NCBI GenBank assembly: GCA_937973585.1
Contig: CALJKN010000013.1
Span: forward strand, 1 to 20,493
Direction of reading: 5' to 3'
Source: an uncultured Helicobacteraceae bacterium
Lineage (GTDB): Bacteria > Campylobacterota > Campylobacteria > Campylobacterales > UBA6016
DNA length: 20,493 bases
The notes below the pieces were generated by a model. The model searched no databases. It saw nothing but the letters and a program-made list of their open reading frames with translations, and was not told where the DNA came from. The position numbers were made by a program, and so were the translations under genes. Positions within the stretch are counted from its first letter, which is position 1, and each line of letters starts with the position of its first letter. Of the stretch, positions 15,073 to 20,493 are shown piece after piece.

Positions 15073-15596
15073 GAGTTTATCTGGTTAGGCACGGAGAGAT
15101 TCCGGTAGAGTTTGAGGGCAGATATAACGGCTGGATAGATGTGCCGCTTGATACGGATAGATTTTTACCGGATGGCGTGTTTGACTCTGTTTCAAGGGTG
15201 GAGTTTGACGGTATTTACTCGTCGGATTTGTCCAGATGCGTGCAGACGGCTCGTGCGTTCGGTTTTTCCCCTGTTTTGGACGATAGGGTGCGTGAAAAAT
15301 CGTTTGGACGTGCCGAGGGGATGAGCTATGATGAGATATGTGACAAATTTGGTATTTTGTATGACGATTTTGAGAGTTTTATCGAGAGGATCGGGGGCGA
15401 GACGATAACTGAATTCAAATATAGAATCGACGATTTTTTATCCCAAGCAAAAGCTATGCACGGCAAAAAAAGCATTTTGGTATTTACCCACTCCGGTGTA
15501 ATACGCTATATCCTATCAAAAGTGCAAAAGATTAGTTTAGAGGAGGCTTTTTGTATCAAAATCCCCTACGGGGGCGTTACCGTAGTAACGCTGTAA
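15069..15596 (+). CDS. cobC: alpha-ribazole phosphatase, histidine phosphatase family (TTG start)
   Basis: CobC removes the phosphate from alpha-ribazole 5'-phosphate or from adenosylcobalamin 5'-phosphate. The histidine-phosphatase signature VYLVRHGEIPVEFEGRYNG carries the phospho-accepting H8. The second arginine lies in YSSDLSRCVQTA, the catalytic glutamate in REKSFGRAEGM (family E..fG.wEG.), and the second histidine in VFTHSGVIRYIL. I start at TTG 15069, which forms TTGA with the cobS stop and gives MRVYLVRHG (175 aa). An in-frame TTG at 15051 would add six residues inside cobS with no family match. It is the last gene of the cob operon, converging on the carboxyltransferase gene with 9 bp between stops. 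Confidence 0.9.
   Translation: MRVYLVRHGEIPVEFEGRYNGWIDVPLDTDRFLPDGVFDSVSRVEFDGIYSSDLSRCVQTARAFGFSPVLDDRVREKSFGRAEGMSYDEICDKFGILYDDFESFIERIGGETITEFKYRIDDFLSQAKAMHGKKSILVFTHSGVIRYILSKVQKISLEEAFCIKIPYGGVTVVTL
15574..15591. terminator. possible hairpin at the end of cobC
   Basis: GCGTTAC, a CGTA tetraloop sequence and GTAACGC make a perfect 7-bp inverted repeat that ends 5 bases before the end of cobC. It lies between two convergent genes, so it could serve as a bidirectional terminator. No run of T follows on either strand, and the hairpin is within coding sequence, so this is weak. Confidence 0.25.
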
Positions 15597-15605
15597 GGTG
15601 CGGGG

Positions 15606-17459
15606 TTATTCTAGGGTTACGAGAACCTGACCGCTCTCTACGGTTCCACCTTGTTTTACGTGGATAGCTTTTACTATACCGTCGGCTGGGGCTTGAACCT
15701 CCATCACCATCTTCATAGCCTCCAAAATCATCAAATCTTCACCGTCTTTGACCTCATCGCCGACTTGTACCAGAACTTTGATAACCTCTGAAGGGAGCGG
15801 GGCGTGAACGTGTATATTGCCGTCGGCATCGGCTCCGCCCATATCGCTATCCGATGACGATTTTGCCTTTTTTTCAAGTTTGAAAACTATATTTTTGGCA
15901 TTCCATCTACTCTCAAGCTCTTCAGACTTTTCACCTACCGATGATACTTTTAGTTCCATCTCCTGAGCTTTTACGGAGTACAGATCAAATTTTTCTAGCA
16001 TTTCATGGGCACTTTTATCTTCGGCCTGTTTTTGTCCTGCTTCGGTAGCGTGATGGTCTATCTTTCTGACGTTTACTTTCGCTTCGCCTTTTAAAAACGC
16101 AATCCCTTTGTCGGCGCAGGTTCCCACTATAAAGAGGTTTTCGTCTGTAACCTCCAGATTATGGTGCCTTAGCTGCTCCTCAAAACAGGCCAGACTTTTG
16201 TTGAAATCTCTATCGGCTATGTCGAGTGGGTTTTCGGATGTCGGCTCTAGGTTTAGCTGCTCTTTTGCTATTTGTACGAGTTCGGCATCCGGTTCTACCG
16301 GAGTTTTACCGAAATATCCAAGAAGCATCTTGCCGTAACCGTCGGCTATTTTTTTCCAAGGGCCAAATACTACGTTGTTAAATGACTGCTGGAAGTAGAA
16401 CTGGCTAACAGGGGTTACGGAGGTTCCGAATCCCCCTCTGGCGACCACTTCACCCATGGCCTCTAATGCGGCAGGGAGTTTGTCCAGAGTCTTTGTGTCC
16501 CTCATCATTTGCGTATTTGCCGTAAGCGCTCCGCCAGGCATAGGGGAGAAAGGTATCAGGGTGCATACCTCTTTTGCCTCCGGCGGTACGAAATAATCTT
16601 TTAGGCACTCTTTTAGTACTTTTTGGGCTTCAAGTAGTCTTTTAGCCTCCAGACCCAGATCGTATTCGCTCCCTTTTAGCGCATGAAGCATCGTTAGTGT
16701 ATCCGGCTGGCTCGTTCCTCCACTGACAGGATCCATCGCAAGGTCTATCCCGTCGGCTCCGGCATCAAGTGCGGCCAAATAGCATGCAACGCTGACCCCG
16801 GCGGTTTCGTGCGTATGGAATCTGATATGGGTATCTTTTCCAAGTAGCGCCCTTGCCGCTTTGATTGTTTCAAATATCTTTCTAGGTCTTGCGGTTCCGG
16901 ATGCGTCTTTGAAACATACGGAGTCAAACGGTAGCCCGCTGTCTAGTATATTTCGTAGGACGTTCATATAAAAATCAGCCTCATGTGCCCCAAAGCACTC
17001 CGGAGGAAGCTCCATTACCGTTACGCATACCTCGTGGTTTAGACCGTATTTTTTTATGCACTCTGCCGGATATACAAGATTCTGAACGTCGTTTAGGGCA
17101 TCAAAATTCCTGATAGTCGTCATACCGTGTTTTTTAAACAGTTTTGCGTGTAGCTCTATAGTGCCTCTGGAGCCTGTATCTAGCCCTACGTGACTCACAC
17201 CTCTGGAGAGCGTCTGTAGCTTAATATCCGGCCCTACAATAGACCTAAATGTGTCCATCATATCGAAAGCGTCTTCATTGCAATAAAAATACAACGACTG
17301 GAATCTTGCGCCGCCGCCGCACTCAAAGTGGGTTATTCCGGCATCCACAAAAGCCTGTATGGCAGGCTTTATGTCTTCCAGTAGCACGCGTCCGCCATAA
17401 ACAGACTGTAGGCCGTCGCGAAAAGATGTATCCATTACGGAAATAAGTTTTTTTCCCAT
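15606..17459 (-). CDS. pycB: biotin-dependent carboxyltransferase subunit (pyruvate carboxylase subunit B / oxaloacetate decarboxylase alpha type)
   Basis: This 617-aa subunit moves CO2 between carboxybiotin and pyruvate/oxaloacetate. The N-terminal TIM-barrel carboxyltransferase has DTSFRDGLQS (D15, a metal ligand), the carbamylated lysine in FKDASG (K184) and the metal-binding H215-T-H217 in FHTHETAG, with DLAMDPVSGGTSQP beyond. The PYC/OADA domain follows, then a linker and a C-terminal biotinyl domain with EAMKM (biotin lysine K583). The ATG at 17459 has AGGGA 5 bases upstream. In Campylobacterota such a subunit pairs with a separately encoded biotin carboxylase, which is not in the window, and no sodium-pump subunits are adjacent. 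I therefore favour the anaplerotic pyruvate carboxylase reading, but oxaloacetate decarboxylase remains possible. Confidence 0.88.
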   Translation of the reverse strand: MGKKLISVMDTSFRDGLQSVYGGRVLLEDIKPAIQAFVDAGITHFECGGGARFQSLYFYCNEDAFDMMDTFRSIVGPDIKLQTLSRGVSHVGLDTGSRGTIELHAKLFKKHGMTTIRNFDALNDVQNLVYPAECIKKYGLNHEVCVTVMELPPECFGAHEADFYMNVLRNILDSGLPFDSVCFKDASGTARPRKIFETIKAARALLGKDTHIRFHTHETAGVSVACYLAALDAGADGIDLAMDPVSGGTSQPDTLTMLHALKGSEYDLGLEAKRLLEAQKVLKECLKDYFVPPEAKEVCTLIPFSPMPGGALTANTQMMRDTKTLDKLPAALEAMGEVVARGGFGTSVTPVSQFYFQQSFNNVVFGPWKKIADGYGKMLLGYFGKTPVEPDAELVQIAKEQLNLEPTSENPLDIADRDFNKSLACFEEQLRHHNLEVTDENLFIVGTCADKGIAFLKGEAKVNVRKIDHHATEAGQKQAEDKSAHEMLEKFDLYSVKAQEMELKVSSVGEKSEELESRWNAKNIVFKLEKKAKSSSDSDMGGADADGNIHVHAPLPSEVIKVLVQVGDEVKDGEDLMILEAMKMVMEVQAPADGIVKAIHVKQGGTVESGQVLVTLE

Positions 17460-17480
17460 TGTCCCTGTTAACCAAAATAA

Positions 17481-17510
17481 TTTATAAACGGTAAATTTTT
17501 TCTATCCCAA
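17481..17510 (-). promoter_or_regulatory. candidate sigma-70 promoter for the pycB-type gene
   Basis: On the minus strand TTGGGA (17510-17505) and TATAAA (17486-17481) are separated by 18 bases and lie about 20 bases upstream of the start codon. The surrounding 108-bp gap (17460-17567) is AT-rich and holds nothing else that I can identify. This is a pattern match only. Confidence 0.3.
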
Positions 17511-17567
17511 AAAGATATTTTTAGAAACCTTAATGATATTAAAAATAACCTGTGAAAACGGTGGAGG

Positions 17568-18224
17568 CTAGAAAACTGCGTTAAAAGTCGATACGGCTTT
17601 ACCCAAAACTACAAAACTACCATTGGATACTATGCTAACCGGATAATCTTTGTTGTCGGATATGATTTCGACGCTCCCGTCTATCCTCTGATTTAGCCTC
17701 TTTATGAATACCCCGCTTTCCGATACTATAGCAAAAATTCCGCCCCTTTTGATCTCAGTTTTGGATCTGTCTATAAACGTTATAGCCTTGTCGGTCAGTG
17801 TCGGCTCCATAGAGTCTCCGGTTACGTTTATCGCCTCAATGTTATGCAGATTTCTCTCGCCTCCCAAAAATGTAACAAAGCTTTCGTTTATTGCAAGTTC
17901 CTCTCCGTCTTCTTCGTAGTTGTCCGCACCACCGCCTGCCGAGGCGTTTATCTCTCTTAGGTATTTGACGTAGTAGTACTTGTTTGTGGCCTCCACGAGG
18001 CTCTCCGGCGTTTGGTCAAATAGAAGCCAATTTAGCGATATCCTCTTTTTGGCGCAAAATTCCGATAACTCTTTATATGGGATTTTGTCCCTTTTTTTCA
18101 TCGTTGCAAAATTAATAGGCTCAATCCCTAGTGCAGATGCAACATCTTTGTCGAATACCTTTTTGGCCCCTACCTGTTCGGAGATGATGTCTTTTAGTCT
18201 CTCTACTATATCGTTGAATGTCAT
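17568..18224 (-). CDS. CI/LexA-like transcriptional repressor with S24 self-cleaving domain
   Basis: This 218-aa regulator has two parts. Residues about 5-70 resemble the phage CI repressor helix-turn-helix domain (VFDKDVASALGIEPINFATMKKRDKIPYKELSEFCA, ending LNWLLF as in that family). Residues about 90-215 are a peptidase S24 domain with the catalytic S138 in GDSMEP and the lysine K175 in FIKRL. SAGGG at 95-99 offers an Ala-Gly cleavage site between the domains, so RecA-stimulated inactivation after DNA damage is plausible. The frame stays open upstream to 18350, but that stretch is AT-rich, low-complexity DNA. I choose the ATG at 18224 because conserved sequence starts there and GGAG lies 10 bases upstream. 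It is divergent from a 30-codon gene. No other phage genes are nearby. Confidence 0.9.
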   Translation of the reverse strand: MTFNDIVERLKDIISEQVGAKKVFDKDVASALGIEPINFATMKKRDKIPYKELSEFCAKKRISLNWLLFDQTPESLVEATNKYYYVKYLREINASAGGGADNYEEDGEELAINESFVTFLGGERNLHNIEAINVTGDSMEPTLTDKAITFIDRSKTEIKRGGIFAIVSESGVFIKRLNQRIDGSVEIISDNKDYPVSIVSNGSFVVLGKAVSTFNAVF

Positions 18225-18246
18225 ATCTTTTAAGCTCCAATATTGC

Positions 18247-18255
18247 AATTTGACA
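18247..18255 (+). repeat. direct repeat AATTTGACA, copy 1 (possible operator)
   Basis: AATTTGACA occurs here and at 18288-18296, 41 bp apart (close to four helical turns), in the AT-rich divergent region upstream of the S24 repressor. This copy is 22 bp before the repressor start and also contains a TTGACA -35-like hexamer reading towards the small gene at 18371. Such a pair could be the repressor's own operators. This is inference from position. Confidence 0.4.
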
Positions 18256-18287
18256 TATTTTAGACTAAAAATATTAAAAATATATAA

Positions 18288-18296
18288 AATTTGACA
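18288..18296 (+). repeat. direct repeat AATTTGACA, copy 2 (possible operator)
   Basis: This is the second copy of the nonamer. Read on the minus strand it supplies TTGTCA, followed about 16 bases later by AT-rich -10-like sequence, so it may overlap the repressor's promoter. On the plus strand TTGACA (18291-18296) has no convincing -10 at the right distance. Confidence 0.4.
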
Positions 18297-18370
18297 ATTT
18301 TTTCCAACTATTTTAGGTACGCCATTTGCTCTGTTGAATTTCTCGTCCAATATTTTTTAAAGGATTTATT

Positions 18371-18463
18371 ATGGGTATTCTTAGGTTTGCAAGAGAGGGT
18401 TTTGATAATTTTTTTAAAGCTTTGGAGGCCGACTTTGAGAAGATAGCCTATAGACTTTTTTAG
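18371..18463 (+). CDS. 30-residue amphipathic peptide gene
   Basis: A short frame reads MGILRFAREGFDNFFK followed by ALEADFEKIAYRLF and a TAG. It is preceded by AAAGGA (18359-18364) six bases before the ATG, an excellent ribosome-binding site, which makes it more than a random frame. Hydrophobic residues L4, F11, F14/15, L18, F22, I25 and L29 fall on one face of a helix, with charged residues opposite. It has no signal peptide. It is divergent from the S24 repressor, with a 146-bp gap holding the AATTTGACA repeats, and its stop lies one base from the 3' end of the convergent REC-PAS-GGDEF gene. I know no family for it. A membrane-active toxin-like peptide or a small protein regulator are possibilities only. 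Confidence 0.55.
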   Translation: MGILRFAREGFDNFFKALEADFEKIAYRLF

Positions 18464-18464
18464 G

Positions 18465-19754
18465 CTACTCCTCCATCCCGTATACTACGGTTTTATTGCG
18501 ACCGGTATTTTTTGCCTCGTATAGGGCTTCGTCGGCTCTTGCTATAATCCCCTCTACCTCTTCATCGGAGAGGCTATATTCGCTTATTCCGATACTTACC
18601 GTAAATGTAATATTTGCTACATCCGTATATACGATATTGTTAGCTATTTTGTAGCGTAGTCTTTCGGCAAAAATCATAGCGCCGTCTATATCGGTTTCAG
18701 TTAGCAGTATCCCAAACTCCTCGCCGCCTAGTCTCCCGACCAAATCCGTTTTTCTGAGCGACTCTCTAGCGATTCTGGCAAACTCTTTTAGGGCTACATC
18801 GCCGATAGCGTGCCCGTAAGAGTCGTTGATTTTTTTGAAAAAGTCTATGTCGAGCATCAAAAACGAAGCCGGATTTCCAAATCTTTTGAACCTAACTAGT
18901 TCCGATTCCATCCGTTCCGCAAAAAAACGTCTATTTGCAACACCGGTCAGCGGGTCGGTGGTTGCTAACTTTGTTAGCTCCTCCTCCATTTTTTTCTTTT
19001 CGGTTATATCCTCTTTAACTGCTACATAATTTGTTATGTTGCCGTACGGGTCGGTGATGGATGCTATGGAGGCGCTCTCCCAGTAAAGCTCTCCGTTTTT
19101 TTTCTTATTATAAAACTCCCCATACCATGTTTTGCCGCTTGATATCGTATCCCAGAGTATTTTGTACTCTTCTGCTGTTTTTGTGCCTGATTTTAGGATA
19201 GATGGGTTTTTGCCGACAATCTCTTCGGGCTCATAGCCTGTTATCTCGGTGAATTTTGGGTTTACGTACTCTATTTTACCGTTTACGTTTGTGATAAATA
19301 CCGATGAAGGGCTATTTTCTATCGCCATTGATAGTTTTTTGGCCTCTTTTTCACTTTGTTTTAGTGCTTCATCTATTTTTACCTGATTTAGGATGTTTTG
19401 TATTCTGGCTATCAAGATAGGGGAGACTATAGGTTTTGTGATGTAGTCGTTGGCCCCTTCCTGAAATGCCCTTATCTCGCTTTGTATGGAGTGGTCGGAT
19501 GTTATAAATACTACAGGAATGTCTTTTGTAGCATTATCGCCTCTGAGTCTTCTGAATGTTTCAAAGCCGTCCATTTTCGGCATCAATATATCCATAAGAA
19601 TCAATGAGGGCTTTTTTAGCTTTGCAAGTTCGATAGCGGTCTCGCCGTCTTGTGCTATTTCGGTATCGTAGGCCTCTTTTAGCGCTATAGAGAGTAGTTT
19701 CAGGTTTGTCGGCATATCGTCGACAATTAGTATAAGTTCCTTTTTTCTGGCCAT
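18465..19754 (-). CDS. response regulator diguanylate cyclase (REC-PAS-GGDEF)
   Basis: This 429-aa cytoplasmic protein is predicted to synthesise cyclic di-GMP. The receiver domain (about 6-122) has the acidic pair in VDD, the phospho-acceptor D55 in LMDILMPKMDG, S86 and K107 in ITKPI. A PAS domain (about 140-250) contains IEYVNPKFTEITGYEPEEIVG and a PAC-like GEFYNKKKNGELYWE. The GGDEF domain (about 260-427) has DPLTGVANRR, LDIDFFKKINDSYGH, GGEEF (343-347) and an intact RxxD inhibitory site RKTD (334-337), so product feedback is expected. No histidine kinase is adjacent, so the phosphodonor is unknown. The ATG at 19754 has only a weak ribosome-binding site. It is divergent from nifH across a 173-bp AT-rich gap. 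Confidence 0.94.
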   Translation of the reverse strand: MARKKELILIVDDMPTNLKLLSIALKEAYDTEIAQDGETAIELAKLKKPSLILMDILMPKMDGFETFRRLRGDNATKDIPVVFITSDHSIQSEIRAFQEGANDYITKPIVSPILIARIQNILNQVKIDEALKQSEKEAKKLSMAIENSPSSVFITNVNGKIEYVNPKFTEITGYEPEEIVGKNPSILKSGTKTAEEYKILWDTISSGKTWYGEFYNKKKNGELYWESASIASITDPYGNITNYVAVKEDITEKKKMEEELTKLATTDPLTGVANRRFFAERMESELVRFKRFGNPASFLMLDIDFFKKINDSYGHAIGDVALKEFARIARESLRKTDLVGRLGGEEFGILLTETDIDGAMIFAERLRYKIANNIVYTDVANITFTVSIGISEYSLSDEEVEGIIARADEALYEAKNTGRNKTVVYGMEE

Positions 19755-19887
19755 TGCTATATCTTTATATCTATCATTATCTGTTAATCTGTTTTATATT
19801 AGCTAATTTTTTTTGATTTTATCGGATTTGAAAAAATGAAAAAAATTTTTTCCAAAAAAAATAATTTTTTTTCTACGGAACGCAAAA

Positions 19888-19916
19888 TGTAATATCTCTT
19901 GACGTAAATTATTACA
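19888..19916. promoter_or_regulatory. inverted repeat TGTAATA-N15-TATTACA upstream of nifH
   Basis: Two perfect 7-base arms (19888-19894 and 19910-19916) flank a 15-base spacer. The right arm touches the nifH ribosome-binding site. The left arm overlaps a TAATAT -10-like hexamer. It resembles the operator of a dimeric regulator more than an RNA hairpin. The spacing does not fit the NifA site (TGT-N10-ACA). The rest of the 173-bp gap (19755-19927) is A/T runs, and no sigma-54 -24/-12 element is visible. Confidence 0.4.
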
Positions 19917-19927
19917 AGGAGAACAAG

Positions 19928-20493
19928 ATGAGCGCACTTAGACAGATTGCCTTCTATGGAAAAGGTGGTATCGGTAAATCAACTACCAGCCAAAATACAC
20001 TAGCCGCTATGGCTTACTACTTCGGTAAAAAAATCCTAATCGTAGGATGTGACCCGAAAGCTGACTCTACAAGGCTAATCCTTCATGAGAAAGCACAAGC
20101 TACTATTATGGAAATGGCTGCTAAAGCTGGAACGGTTGAAGACCTAGAGCTTGATGATGTTTGCAAAGGTGGAGCTGCAATTTTCAATCCTGAAGATGAG
20201 CAAAACACAGGTGGATGGATTAAATGTACAGAATCAGGCGGTCCAGAGCCGGGCGTTGGATGTGCAGGTAGAGGTGTTATTACCGCTATTAACTTCCTAG
20301 AAGAAAACGGCGCATACTCTGATGACCTTGACTTCGTATCTTACGACGTTCTTGGTGACGTTGTTTGCGGTGGTTTCGCTATGCCGATTCGTGAAGGTAA
20401 AGCACAAGAAATATACATCGTTATGTCTGGTGAGATGATGGCGATGTTCGCTGCTAACAACATCTCTAAAGGTATTTTGAAATACGCAAATAC
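19928..20493 (+). CDS. nifH: nitrogenase iron protein NifH (3' truncated by window)
   Basis: NifH is the homodimeric ATPase that passes electrons to the MoFe protein and is needed for cofactor assembly. The first 188 codons are present. The P-loop GKGGIGKST (11-19), switch CDPKADSTRLILH, the [4Fe-4S] cysteines C112 (GVGCAGRGVITAINF) and C147 (VLGDVVCGGFAMPIR), and the ADP-ribosylation-type arginine R115 are all in place. Relative to the usual DV-K-G-YGG-KC arrangement, about 12 extra residues (GAAIFNPEDEQN region, 82-94) precede the KC-ESGGPEPG motif, with the frame intact. AAGGAG at 19916-19921 lies 6 bases before the ATG. Codon use looks like that of a highly expressed gene. It is the start of a nif cluster that continues beyond the window. 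Confidence 0.97.
   Translation, partial: MSALRQIAFYGKGGIGKSTTSQNTLAAMAYYFGKKILIVGCDPKADSTRLILHEKAQATIMEMAAKAGTVEDLELDDVCKGGAAIFNPEDEQNTGGWIKCTESGGPEPGVGCAGRGVITAINFLEENGAYSDDLDFVSYDVLGDVVCGGFAMPIREGKAQEIYIVMSGEMMAMFAANNISKGILKYAN

Noticed and set aside
18225..18350. 42-residue N-terminal extension of the S24 repressor
   Set aside because: The extra frame covers AT-rich promoter-like DNA with repeats. The conserved domain starts at the ATG at 18224, which has its own ribosome-binding site.
19840..19875. A/T-run inverted repeat as an intrinsic terminator upstream of nifH
   Set aside because: The runs of A and T could pair, but there is no GC stem and no gene ends there on the plus strand. It is simple AT-rich intergenic DNA.
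19755..19927. Sigma-54 promoter or NifA site upstream of nifH
   Set aside because: No GG-N10-GC spacing with flanking consensus and no TGT-N10-ACA was found. The GGAACGC at 19878 has the wrong spacing.

Overview
The window looks like a chromosomal segment of a free-living, nitrogen-fixing Campylobacterota (Epsilonproteobacteria). This rests on the infB-rbfA-rimP order, AT-rich DNA with GAG/AAA-rich codon use, tightly overlapping genes, a separate pycB-type carboxyltransferase subunit, and nifH at the right edge. I do not assign a genus.

Layout. Positions 1-4228 (+) are a compact run: the 3' end of infB, rbfA, rimP, ribD, a class I-like ppk2, bioD and a small exported protein of unknown function. 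Positions 4218-7724 (-) hold three tightly packed genes, read in the order small-molecule kinase (APH/ThrB-II fold), OprD-like porin, and periplasmic-sensor diguanylate cyclase. From 7762 to 15596 (+) lies a late cobalamin operon: a cysteine-rich-domain/CobT-like fusion, cobD (threonine-phosphate decarboxylase), cobQ, cbiB, cobU, cobS and cobC. Its genes overlap by stop/start motifs (ATGA, GTGA, TTGA), except where a Fic-domain gene sits between cobU and cobS. Convergent to it is a biotin-dependent carboxyltransferase (pycB/oadA type, 15606-17459, -). Then come a CI/LexA-like S24 repressor (-), a 30-codon gene (+) divergent from it, a REC-PAS-GGDEF regulator (-), and nifH (+), truncated by the window end.

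How they work together. The cob genes carry out aminopropanol-arm attachment, corrin amidation and nucleotide-loop assembly, not corrin ring synthesis. The kinase divergent from them could supply threonine phosphate to CobD. bioD makes the biotin precursor that the pycB-type subunit ultimately needs. Two diguanylate cyclases differ in their feedback I-site.

The most notable structure is the fic insertion. It lies exactly at the cobU/cobS junction and is flanked by a 10-bp direct repeat. The left copy contains a relic of the first three cobS codons, still positioned as an ATGA overlap with cobU, followed by a 12-codon mini-ORF that ends on the fic start codon. Also worth attention are the S24 repressor/30-aa amphipathic peptide pair, the zinc-finger-like/CobT fusion, and a 12-residue insertion in NifH just before its iron-sulfur cysteine. 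No RNA genes, CRISPR arrays, IS elements or riboswitches were seen. No gene-free stretch exceeds 300 bases.
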